A stretch of DNA of 5,575 bases, taken from NCBI GenBank assembly GCA_016880395.1, contig JAEHDN010000047.1, positions 1 to 5,575 on the forward strand, in the 5' to 3' direction. Of the stretch, positions 1 through 5,575 are shown piece by piece (positions within the stretch are counted from its first letter, which is position 1; the number at the start of each line of letters is the position of its first letter). The position numbers and the translations under genes were made by a program. The notes under the pieces were generated by a model, which had not been told where the DNA came from, did no database searches, and was given only the letters and a program-made list of their open reading frames with translations. The DNA is from Candidatus Eiseniibacteriota bacterium (GTDB lineage Bacteria; Eisenbacteria; RBG-16-71-46; SZUA-252).

Positions 1-99
1 GATGAAGACAGCGGCCTTGCTCGGCCTCCGATCGGGAATGGCGTCGGTGGCGTCGGCCTCGTTGGGCGGCAGTGGCGGATTGGGCGAGTCGTTGTCCAT
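1..99 (-). CDS. N-terminal fragment of an unrecognised protein (possibly a membrane transporter)
   Basis: The ATG at 99-97 opens a minus-strand frame of 33 codons that runs off the left edge. The visible residues begin MDNDSPNPPLPPNEAD and end PSKAAVFI. The first 25 or so are a Pro/Asp/Asn-rich, probably disordered cytoplasmic leader, and the last few turn hydrophobic, as if a membrane segment begins at the edge. It lies 29 bases downstream of the anti-sigma-like gene on the same strand, so the two may be co-transcribed. The only candidate ribosome site is a weak AAGG at 116-113, 13 bases before the ATG. A short polar leader followed by a hydrophobic helix would fit a major facilitator transporter, but that is a guess from very little sequence. 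The start is fairly well supported; the function is unknown. Confidence 0.45.
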   Translation of the reverse strand, partial: MDNDSPNPPLPPNEADATDAIPDRRPSKAAVFI

Positions 100-128
100 A
101 TCGCTATCTGAACCTTAATAATACGCCG

Positions 129-500
129 TCAATGGGCTTCCTTCCGGACATACTGCACCCCGCTGGAGACCTGCTCCTCGGCGGCCGGAGAGACGAGCAC
201 AAACGTGTTGCCGCCACGCGACCAGATGCGCGTGTGATGCCCGAACGAGGTCAGCTCTGCGGCAGAGCGCGTTTCGCCTTCGAGGATGAACAGCGAGACG
301 TCCTGCCCATTGGCCTGATACATCAGGTGGGGAATCCTGCCGTCCGCGTAGAGACATCGCCGCGCATTGACGAGCTCCACCGCGTCCTTGTCGGACGACG
401 GCGGCACGTGCACGTCCAGGCCAAATCGCGCCGCCAGCATTTGCTGCGCCTGCGCAGCATCCATCGATTCGCCGGCGGCCGGGCTGAAGATCCCGAAGCA
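129..500 (-). CDS. Anti-sigma-factor-like protein, C-terminal part only (5' end lost at a junction)
   Basis: This minus-strand frame of 123 codons ends at TGA 131-129. It resembles the C-terminal, normally extracytoplasmic, part of ECF anti-sigma factors of the zinc-finger (zf-HC2) type. In fragment numbering the visible landmarks are CFGIF (1-5), RRCLYADGRIPHLMY (47-61), QDVSLFIL (66-73), a GHHTRIW stretch (87-93) and FVLVSP (100-105). In the family, CLY...G..AHLMY, the VSLF strand and a G...W...FVL run occur in this order, and the segment before CF normally reads like DHVKCF. Here the codon before Cys is Ser and everything further upstream is only the antisense of recN, so homology ends at position 500. 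The zinc-binding domain that would hold the sigma factor and any membrane helix are therefore absent. GC content is visibly lower than in the recN-trp part. Family assignment is from memory of the motif pattern, with moderate confidence. Confidence 0.6.
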   Translation of the reverse strand, partial: CFGIFSPAAGESMDAAQAQQMLAARFGLDVHVPPSSDKDAVELVNARRCLYADGRIPHLMYQANGQDVSLFILEGETRSAAELTSFGHHTRIWSRGGNTFVLVSPAAEEQVSSGVQYVRKEAH

Positions 501-512
501 GGAGCCGCCGCG
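495..512. other. Junction between two unrelated sequence blocks (probable assembly chimera or rearrangement breakpoint)
   Basis: To the left, minus-strand anti-sigma homology ends at the Cys codon 500-498. To the right, + strand RecN homology begins almost immediately, at about 501-516 (residues GAAALDPS). Both genes lack their N-terminal parts exactly here, and they meet head to head with no intergenic DNA. Base composition also changes: about 60-63% GC in three 60-base lines counted on the left, 75% in the line 541-600 on the right. The exact breakpoint could vary by a few bases because of chance microhomology. Confidence 0.65.
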
Positions 513-1460
513 CTCGATCCGTCGGCCGGCGAGATCGCGGCCGAGGCCGAGCGGATCCAGGTCGATCTGGCCGAGCTCGAGGGCCGCCTCGAGCGGGAGG
601 AGGAGCGGCTGACCGACGGCTCGCTCGACCCCGAATCGCTCGAGGCGAGGCTCGATCTCATCCACAGGCTGAAGCGCCGCCACCGGACCGATCTTCCCGG
701 ACTCCTCGCGCTCCGCGAGGACCTCGAGGCGCGCGTGCGTTCTTTCGATCCCTCCGGGCGCGATCTCGATCGGGCCGAGCGCGCGCACGACGAGCGCCTG
801 CAGGCGTTCGAGCGGCGGCTCGACGCGCTCCTCGCCCACCGGAGCGATCGCTACGCCGCGTTCGAGGCCGATGTGTCCGATCGGATGGGTCGCCTTGGAT
901 TCAACCGCTCCGCGCTCCGCGTGCGCCCCGCCGAAGCGGGCCGTGCGGTCGTTGACCCCGCGCCGATCCCGCACCTAGAATTCGCGTTCCAGCCGAACCC
1001 AGGCGAGGGGGAGCGTCCGCTCCGTCGCATCGCGTCCGGGGGGGAGCTGTCCCGGCTCATGCTGGCCGTGAAGTCGTTGATGGCTGAGCGGGATCAGGTC
1101 GCGGTTCTCGTCTTCGACGAGGTCGACCAGGGAATCGGCGGCGCGGTCGGTGAGGAGGTGGGTCGGCTGCTCCAGGCCCTCGGTCGAAAGCGCCAGGTGC
1201 TCTGCATCACGCACCTCCCGCTCATCGCGGCCCACGGGGCGCGCCACTTCGAGGTGCGCAAGGCGGTGCGCGCGGGCCGCACGCGCGTGTCGGTCCGCGC
1301 ACTCGAGCCGGCGGAGCGGGAGCAGGAGCTGGCCCGCCTGCTCGCCGGGGACCGCGCCACCGAGACCACCCGGGCGCAGGCACGAGAGCTCTTGCAGGCC
1401 GCGCGCCGCGAGCGGGAGCCCAGGAAGGAGCCACGGCGCGCCGCGGCGCGAGGAGCATGA
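501..1460 (+). CDS. recN: DNA repair protein RecN, C-terminal part (N-terminal part missing)
   Basis: RecN is an SMC-like ATPase of double-strand-break repair. The 319 codons here correspond to a little over half of a usual RecN of about 550-580 residues. In fragment numbering, about 10-115 is a charged Glu/Arg/Leu-rich helical arm typical of the coiled coil (LDLIHRLKRRH at its turn). The C-terminal ATPase lobe carries the ABC signature SGGELSR at 179-185 (bases 1035-1055), Walker B VLVFDEVD with Asp206/Glu207 (around 1116-1121), and the switch His in CITHLP at 238 (1212-1214). The N-terminal lobe with the Walker A loop is absent, so this piece alone could not bind ATP normally. The frame stays open leftwards to a GTG at 72, but that stretch is antisense to the anti-sigma gene and is not RecN. 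The last 18 residues form an Arg-rich tail. The stop overlaps the trpE start by four bases. Confidence 0.9.
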   Translation, partial: GAAALDPSAGEIAAEAERIQVDLAELEGRLEREEERLTDGSLDPESLEARLDLIHRLKRRHRTDLPGLLALREDLEARVRSFDPSGRDLDRAERAHDERLQAFERRLDALLAHRSDRYAAFEADVSDRMGRLGFNRSALRVRPAEAGRAVVDPAPIPHLEFAFQPNPGEGERPLRRIASGGELSRLMLAVKSLMAERDQVAVLVFDEVDQGIGGAVGEEVGRLLQALGRKRQVLCITHLPLIAAHGARHFEVRKAVRAGRTRVSVRALEPAEREQELARLLAGDRATETTRAQARELLQAARREREPRKEPRRAAARGA

Positions 1461-2932
1461 TCCGCCCCACGCTCGACGACTACCGGCGCCTCGCGCGCGA
1501 TCACAACCTGGTCCCCGTCACCCGCGAGATCCTGGCGGACTTCGACACGCCCGTCTCCGCGTTCGTGAAGCTGAATCGTGGCGACGCATCCTTTCTCCTC
1601 GAGAGCCTCGAGGGAGGTGAGACGTGGGGACGCTATTCGATCCTCGGCTTCCGCCCCTCGGTGGAGTTCCGGTCCACCGGCACCGCTGTCGAGATCCGGC
1701 GCGGGGAACGCACCGAGCGGATGGAGCGGGAGGACCCGCTCGAAGCGCTCCACGCGCTCATCACCGAGTTCCGCGCGGCGCCGGTCCCGGACCTTCCGCC
1801 CTTCAGCGGCGGGGCCGTTGGCATGATCGGCTACGACTACGTCCGCTTCCTCGAGCGGCTGCCGTCCAGGCTGCCGGGGGATCACGTCCACCCGGACCTC
1901 CAGTTCGTCTTCCCGGACGTGGTCCTCGTCTTCGACAATTTCCGCCACCGTCTCCAGATCGTCGTCAACACGAGGCCGGGATCCGCTCCCGACCGTGCGT
2001 ACGCGGAGGCGACAGCCACGATCGACGAGATGATCGCCCGGCTCGCCGCCCCGGTGCCGAGCGCGCCGCCGGTCCCGAAGATGAACGGCGATGTGCGGTT
2101 CCGGAGCACGATGGGGGAGGGGGCCTACAAGCAAGCCGTGGAGAAGGCGAAGGAGCACATCCGCGCGGGAGACATCGTCCAGGTGGTGCTCGCGCACCAT
2201 CTGGAGGCGGACGTCCCCGTGGCTCCTCTCGACGTGTACCGCGCGCTCCGCGTGCTCAACCCCTCGCCGTACATGTTCTACATCCGCTTCCAGGACCGGT
2301 CGGTGGCGGGCTCCTCGCCCGAGATCCTGGTCCGGGTCCACGGGGACCGCGTGACCCTCCGGCCGATCGCGGGAACTCGGCCCAGGGGCGCCACCCGGGG
2401 GGAGGACACGGCGTTCGAGCACGAGCTCAAGGAAAGCGAGAAGGATCGCGCGGAACATGTCATGCTGGTGGATCTTGGGCGAAATGATGTGGGCCGGATC
2501 GCGGCCATCGGATCGGTGCGCACGACCGAGTTCCTGACGCTCGAGCGCTACTCGCACGTGATGCATCTCGTGAGCCACGTCGAGGGGAGGCTTCGGGGCG
2601 GGCTCGACGCATTCGACGTGCTCCGCGCCTGCTTCCCGGCGGGCACGGTGAGCGGCGCGCCGAAGAAGCGCGCCATGGAGATCATCGAATCGCTCGAGAC
2701 CGTCCGGCGCGGAGCCTACGCGGGCGCCATGGGGTACATCGATTTCCAGGGGAACGCGGACTTCTGCATCACGATCCGCACCGCGGTGATCGACGGCGGG
2801 CGGGTCCGCTGCGGGGTTGGCGCCGGCATCGTCGCCGATTCCGATCCGGACGAGGAGTGGCGGGAGACCTGCAACAAGGCGAAGGCGGTGGAGGAGGCGG
2901 TTCGCCTCGCCGCCCGGGGGCTCGACACGTGA
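1457..2932 (+). CDS. trpE: Anthranilate synthase component I (TrpE)
   Basis: TrpE converts chorismate to anthranilate using ammonia delivered by TrpG, the first committed step of tryptophan synthesis, in the cytoplasm. The product has 491 residues, normal for a stand-alone TrpE. The N-terminal domain (about 26-165) carries LLES at 47-50 and GRYS at 58-61, and NPSPYMFYI lies at 268-276; both regions belong to the tryptophan feedback site in the family. The chorismate-binding domain (about 222-480) shows PIAGTRPRG at 303-311, where Ala305 fits anthranilate synthase rather than PabB (Lys there), then AEHVMLVDLGRND at 332-344, FPAGTVSGAPK at 393-403 and GAGIVADSDP at 455-464. The substitution AHH at 246-248, where SQR is usual, is odd. 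The start is chosen because MIRPTLDDY matches the family N-terminus. It overlaps the recN stop as ATGA, and AGGAG (1451-1455) sits only one base upstream, so coupling with recN translation is likely. Confidence 0.97.
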   Translation: MIRPTLDDYRRLARDHNLVPVTREILADFDTPVSAFVKLNRGDASFLLESLEGGETWGRYSILGFRPSVEFRSTGTAVEIRRGERTERMEREDPLEALHALITEFRAAPVPDLPPFSGGAVGMIGYDYVRFLERLPSRLPGDHVHPDLQFVFPDVVLVFDNFRHRLQIVVNTRPGSAPDRAYAEATATIDEMIARLAAPVPSAPPVPKMNGDVRFRSTMGEGAYKQAVEKAKEHIRAGDIVQVVLAHHLEADVPVAPLDVYRALRVLNPSPYMFYIRFQDRSVAGSSPEILVRVHGDRVTLRPIAGTRPRGATRGEDTAFEHELKESEKDRAEHVMLVDLGRNDVGRIAAIGSVRTTEFLTLERYSHVMHLVSHVEGRLRGGLDAFDVLRACFPAGTVSGAPKKRAMEIIESLETVRRGAYAGAMGYIDFQGNADFCITIRTAVIDGGRVRCGVGAGIVADSDPDEEWRETCNKAKAVEEAVRLAARGLDT

Positions 2933-3519
2933 TCCTGATGATCGACAACTACGACTCGTTCACCTGGAATCTCGTCCAGTACCTGGGCGAGCTGGGGGAC
3001 ACGCCGGTCGTGCGCCGGAACGACGCGATCACGCTCGCGGAGATCGAGGCGATGAAGCCGCGCGCCATCGTGATCTCGCCGGGGCCCGGGCGGCCGGACG
3101 ACGCGGGCATCAGCAAGGACGCGGTCCGCCGCTTCTCGGGCTCGGTGCCGATCCTCGGTGTGTGTCTGGGCCACCAGTGCATCGGCGAAGTGTTCGGCGG
3201 GAAGGTGGTCCGCGCGGAGCGACTCGTCCACGGAAAGACCTCCGCGGTCATCCACACCGGGCGCGGGCTCTTCCTCGACATCGACAATCCCTTCCAGGCG
3301 ACGCGCTATCACTCGCTCATCGTCGCGCGCGAAGGGCTCCCCGATGTGCTCCAGGTGATGGCCTGGACGCCCGAGAACGAGATCATGGCCGTCCGCCACC
3401 GCGAGCACGAGACCTGGGGCGTCCAGTTCCATCCCGAGTCGATCCTCACGACCGCCGGGAAGGACATCCTCCGGAACTTCCTCCTGAGCCTGCCGGCGCC
3501 CGCGCCCGCGGCGGGATGA
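2929..3519 (+). CDS. trpG: Anthranilate synthase component II, glutamine amidotransferase (TrpG)
   Basis: TrpG releases ammonia from glutamine and passes it to TrpE. The protein has 196 residues, normal for a single-domain class I amidotransferase. From the GTG start it reads MILMIDNYDSFTWN, the classic N-terminus, so GTG at 2929 is preferred to the in-frame ATG at 2938, which would drop the first strand residues. PGPG at 51-54 and GVCLGHQ at 77-83 (nucleophile Cys79) are present, and WGVQFHPES at 163-171 supplies His168 and Glu170, completing the catalytic triad. The HGKTS segment at 101-105 is typical of the TrpG/PabA group. The same subunit type can serve para-aminobenzoate synthase, but position between trpE and trpD makes the tryptophan role primary. 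The GTG overlaps the trpE stop as GTGA. A weak run of G at 2916-2920 is the only possible ribosome site, so translational coupling is likely. Confidence 0.97.
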   Translation: MILMIDNYDSFTWNLVQYLGELGDTPVVRRNDAITLAEIEAMKPRAIVISPGPGRPDDAGISKDAVRRFSGSVPILGVCLGHQCIGEVFGGKVVRAERLVHGKTSAVIHTGRGLFLDIDNPFQATRYHSLIVAREGLPDVLQVMAWTPENEIMAVRHREHETWGVQFHPESILTTAGKDILRNFLLSLPAPAPAAG

Positions 3520-4538
3520 TCCGCGAGCTCCTGCCGCGGCTCGTCCGGGGCGAGCGCCTCACCCGCGGCGAGACCGCGGACGCCATCCGATCCATCATGC
3601 GCGGCGAGGTGGATCCCGCCGTCGTCGGCGCCTTCCTCGTCGCGCTCGCGCAGCGGGGCGAGACCGCCGAGGAGCTGGCGGGCGGAGCCGAGGCGCTCCG
3701 CGCCGAGGCGGTCCCGTTCCCCGGCGAGGGCCCGCTCCTCGACACCTGCGGCACGGGCGGCGACGGCACCCACACGTACAACATCTCGACCGTGGTCGCG
3801 CTGATCGCGGCCGCCGCCGGGCAGCGCGTCGCCAAGCACGGCAACCGTTCGGTCTCGAGCCGCTGCGGGAGCGCCGACGTGCTCGAGGCGCTGGGCGCGC
3901 GCGTGGACATGGGGCCGCAGGGAGCCGCCCACGCCCTGGCCGAGACGGGCTTCTGCTTCCTCTACGCCCCGAGGTTCCATCCCTCCATGAAGGGCGTCGC
4001 CGCCGTCCGGCGGGCGCTCGGCGTGCGGACCCTCTTCAACTGGGTGGGTCCGCTCGCGAACCCGGCCCGCGCTACCCACCAGCTTCTCGGCGTCTCCGAC
4101 CCGTCGCGCGTCGAGCTGGTCGCAAGCGTGCTGGGATCGCTCGGCACGGAGCGCGCGCTCGTGGTCCATGGCGCGGGAGGCCTCGACGAGCTCGCGCTCG
4201 AGCCCGGCAACCGCGCGGTCTGGGTGGAGCGCGGCCTCGAGTCCCGCCCGGTCACGGTCGAGGCGGCGGACGTCGGCCTCGCCGCGGCCCCTGCCTCGGC
4301 CCTCGAGGGAGGCGCGCCGTCGGAGAACGCCGCGCACGTGCGTGCCGTGCTCGCGGGAGAGCCCGGGCCCCGCCGCGACGCCGCGGTGCTCAATGCCGCG
4401 GCGGCCCTCTGGGTGTCCGGAGCGGCCGCCACGCTCGCGGAGGGAGCGGCCACCGCGCGCGAGGCGCTCGATTCGGGCGCGGCTGCCCGGGTCCTCGAGC
4501 GCTACATCGCGATCTCGCGCGAGTTCGGAGCGGCCTGA
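3516..4538 (+). CDS. trpD: Anthranilate phosphoribosyltransferase (TrpD)
   Basis: TrpD transfers the phosphoribosyl group of PRPP to anthranilate, giving N-(5'-phosphoribosyl)anthranilate. At 340 residues it has the usual length of the monofunctional enzyme, with no amidotransferase fused to it. The small helical N-terminal domain (about 1-65) includes VGAFLVALAQRGET (37-50). The PRPP-binding loop is DTCGTGGDGTHTYNIST at 76-92, followed by KHGNRSVSSRCGSADVLEALG at 107-127, and FHPSMKGVAAVRRALGVRT at 154-172 lines the anthranilate site. NWVGPLANP (175-183) corresponds to the NxxGPLxNP motif of the family, and GAGGLDE occurs at 219-225. The start is set by the family-like MIRELLPRLVRGERLT and by the ATGA overlap with the trpG stop. 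No clear Shine-Dalgarno precedes it (the sequence there is only GC-rich), so it probably depends on ribosomes arriving from trpG. Confidence 0.97.
   Translation: MIRELLPRLVRGERLTRGETADAIRSIMRGEVDPAVVGAFLVALAQRGETAEELAGGAEALRAEAVPFPGEGPLLDTCGTGGDGTHTYNISTVVALIAAAAGQRVAKHGNRSVSSRCGSADVLEALGARVDMGPQGAAHALAETGFCFLYAPRFHPSMKGVAAVRRALGVRTLFNWVGPLANPARATHQLLGVSDPSRVELVASVLGSLGTERALVVHGAGGLDELALEPGNRAVWVERGLESRPVTVEAADVGLAAAPASALEGGAPSENAAHVRAVLAGEPGPRRDAAVLNAAAALWVSGAAATLAEGAATAREALDSGAAARVLERYIAISREFGAA
4527..4530 (+). promoter_or_regulatory. Ribosome binding site of trpC
   Basis: GGAG lies seven bases before the trpC ATG at 4538, inside the last codons of trpD. It supports this start and would allow some independent initiation in addition to coupling. 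Confidence 0.55.
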
Positions 4539-5350
4539 TGGACTTTCTCGAGACGATCGCCCGCGAGCGTCTGGCTCGGGTCCGTGAAGACGAGCGGCGG
4601 ATCTCCACCGCGGAGCTGCGCGCGCAGGCGGAGGCGCGGGCCACCGCCGATCCTCGCGCGACCCCCTTCGCGGACGCGCTGAGGCGCCCCGCGGGGGCGC
4701 CCCTTCGGATCATCGCCGAGGTGAAACGCCAATCTCCCAGCGCGGGCCTCCTGCGCGCCGAGTACGACCCGAGCGCGATCGCCTCGACGTACGAGGAGGC
4801 GGGCGCGGCCGCGATCTCGGTGCTCACGGAGCCGGGACGGTTCGGCGGATCGATCGAGGACCTGGCGCACGTGCGCGAGCGCGTGCGGCTGCCAATCTTG
4901 GTCAAGGACTTCGTGGTGGACGAGCGCCAGATCTACGAGGCGCGGGCGCGCGGCGCCGACGCGGCGCTCCTGATCGTGGCCCTGTTGAGCCCAGGGCAGC
5001 TCCGCGACTATGCTGCGCTCATGAAGGCCATCCAGCTCGAGCCGCTCGTCGAGGTGCTGGACGAGCGGGATCTCGACCGGGCGCTCGACCTCGACGCCAT
5101 GGTGATCGGCGTGAACAATCGCGACCTCCGCTCGCTCGCCATGAGGCGAGGCTGGGCGGAAGGGCTGATCCGGGAGATCCCCGCCGATCGCGTGCGCGTC
5201 GCCGAGAGCGGGTATTCGCGTCGGGAGGAGATCGAGGCGCTCGAGCGCTCGGGAGCGGACGCGGCCCTCGTGGGGGAGACCCTGCTCCGGGACGGCACTC
5301 CCGCGCGTGCGCTCCGGCGCCTGCTCGGCGCGGAGGAAGCCTCCACATGA
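4538..5350 (+). CDS. trpC: Indole-3-glycerol phosphate synthase (TrpC)
   Basis: TrpC closes the indole ring of carboxyphenylamino-deoxyribulose phosphate with loss of CO2 and water. The protein has 270 residues, right for the monofunctional (beta/alpha)8 barrel with its helical N-terminal extension. Family catalytic residues are all visible: Glu61 and Lys63 in IAEVKRQSPSAG (59-70), Lys123 in LVKDF (121-125), Glu172 in LVEVLDE (170-176), Asn193 in GVNNRDL (191-197), and Glu223-Ser224 in AESGY (222-226). The phosphate-binding end GADAALVGETLL lies at 239-250. TEPGRFGGS (98-106) and QIYEARARGADAALL (131-145) are also typical. The segment after NNRDL (MRRGWAEGL, 202-210) differs from the common VDLE-type sequence but keeps its length. 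The start overlaps the trpD stop by one base as TGATG, with a GGAG upstream. trpF is not fused, unlike in enteric bacteria. Confidence 0.97.
   Translation: MDFLETIARERLARVREDERRISTAELRAQAEARATADPRATPFADALRRPAGAPLRIIAEVKRQSPSAGLLRAEYDPSAIASTYEEAGAAAISVLTEPGRFGGSIEDLAHVRERVRLPILVKDFVVDERQIYEARARGADAALLIVALLSPGQLRDYAALMKAIQLEPLVEVLDERDLDRALDLDAMVIGVNNRDLRSLAMRRGWAEGLIREIPADRVRVAESGYSRREEIEALERSGADAALVGETLLRDGTPARALRRLLGAEEAST
4683..4701. repeat. Perfect 8-base inverted repeat inside trpC
   Basis: GGCGCCCC at 4683-4690 and GGGGCGCC at 4694-4701 are perfect inverted copies separated by GCG. The RNA could form a strong GC hairpin within trpC codons for the stretch RRPAGAPL. No T-run follows, so it is not an intrinsic terminator, and in DNA this GC-rich it may be chance. 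Confidence 0.4.
5332..5336 (+). promoter_or_regulatory. Ribosome binding site of trpF
   Basis: GGAGG lies ten bases before the trpF ATG at 5347, within the last codons of trpC. It is the best Shine-Dalgarno match among the trp gene starts here and supports the chosen start. Confidence 0.6.
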
Positions 5351-5575
5351 GGACCCGGATCAAGGTCTGCGGGATCACGCGTGCCGAGGACGGCGCGATG
5401 GCGCTCGAGGCGGGCGCCGATTACCTGGGCTTCATCCTCACCGAGAGTCCCCGGCGGCTTTCGCTCGACGCGGCAAGGGCGCTCCGGCGCGCGCTTCCGG
5501 CCGGAGCCGAGGTGGTGGGTGTCTTCGCCGAGGAGCCTCCGGAGATCGTCTCCGCCTTCGCGCGCGAGCTCAGCC
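5347..5575 (+). CDS. trpF: Phosphoribosylanthranilate isomerase (TrpF), N-terminal part cut by window edge
   Basis: TrpF performs the Amadori rearrangement of phosphoribosylanthranilate, between the TrpD and TrpC steps. Seventy-six complete codons are present, out of about 200-210 usual for the family. The N-terminus reads MRTRIKVCGITRAED, where Cys8 in KVCGIT is the family's catalytic general base. GADYLGFIL (23-31) and SPRRLS (34-39), then VVGVFAEEP (56-64), match the first barrel strands of the enzyme. The catalytic Asp and the phosphate-binding end lie beyond the edge and cannot be checked. The ATG overlaps the trpC stop as ATGA and has a GGAGG upstream, so it continues the operon. trpB and trpA would be expected next but are not in view. 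Confidence 0.95.
   Translation, partial: MRTRIKVCGITRAEDGAMALEAGADYLGFILTESPRRLSLDAARALRRALPAGAEVVGVFAEEPPEIVSAFARELS

Noticed and set aside
72..500. Leftward extension of the recN reading frame to a GTG at 72, giving a 462-residue protein
   Set aside because: The extension is the antisense of a recognisable anti-sigma-like protein, has no RecN character and lacks Walker A; it is open only because of high GC and the junction.
501..974. Rightward (5') extension of the minus-strand anti-sigma frame to 974, giving 281 residues
   Set aside because: The extra residues are the antisense of recN coding sequence and show no zinc-finger or transmembrane character; the family-like sequence stops at the Cys codon at 500.
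1094..2578. Minus-strand open frame of 494 codons
   Set aside because: It lies opposite recN and trpE, both clearly real, and its translation is Arg/His/Asp-rich without a recognisable domain, as expected for antisense frames in GC-rich DNA.
2938..2940. Alternative ATG start for trpG
   Set aside because: Starting here removes the MIL residues that the family has before IDNYDSF; GTG at 2929 restores them and gives the stop/start overlap seen at the other junctions.
2929..3519. TrpE/TrpG as a para-aminobenzoate synthase pair (PabB/PabA)
   Set aside because: TrpE has Ala in PIAGT where PabB has Lys, and the genes sit directly before trpD, trpC and trpF.
3309..4337. Minus-strand open frame of 342 codons opposite trpG and trpD
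   Set aside because: Same explanation: low-complexity Arg/Ala/Gly/Asp-rich antisense of strongly supported genes.
4683..4701. GC hairpin considered as an intrinsic terminator
   Set aside because: It lies inside the trpC coding region and is followed by a C/T/G-mixed sequence, not a run of T.

Overview
The window comes from a high-GC bacterium and holds a tryptophan biosynthesis operon in the order trpE-trpG-trpD-trpC-trpF on the + strand. It is preceded by the 3' part of recN. Separate trpE and trpG genes, a short monofunctional trpD, unfused trpC and trpF, and near-universal start/stop overlaps suggest a free-living GC-rich Gram-negative-type lineage. The sequence alone does not fix the phylum; environmental groups such as Eisenbacteria or Gemmatimonadota are only a guess.

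Layout. Positions 1-500 are a minus-strand segment of lower GC (about 60-63% in lines counted by hand). It holds the first 33 codons of an unrecognised protein (99 to 1) and, upstream of it in the same direction, the C-terminal 123 codons of an anti-sigma-factor-like protein (500 to 129). At about 500 this homology stops abruptly. From about 501 the + strand is the C-terminal 319 codons of RecN, in DNA of about 70-75% GC. Both genes lose their 5' parts at the same point, so the junction is either a chimeric assembly join or a real rearrangement that broke both genes. The reading frame that runs open across the join from position 72 is not a real fusion gene.

From 1457 to the end, six consecutive + strand genes including recN are joined by five stop/start overlaps: ATGA, GTGA, ATGA, TGATG and ATGA. 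This implies one transcript with translational coupling. TrpE and TrpG form anthranilate synthase, TrpD adds phosphoribosyl, TrpF isomerises the product and TrpC closes the indole ring. Genes for tryptophan synthase (trpB, trpA) would be expected just beyond the right edge. There is no space between recN and trpE for a leader peptide, attenuator or T-box, so control must come from upstream of or within recN, or from feedback inhibition of TrpE, whose tryptophan-site motifs are present.

I found no undescribed biological system. The most useful observation is the junction near 500. No RNA genes, mobile elements, CRISPR arrays or convincing terminators were seen.
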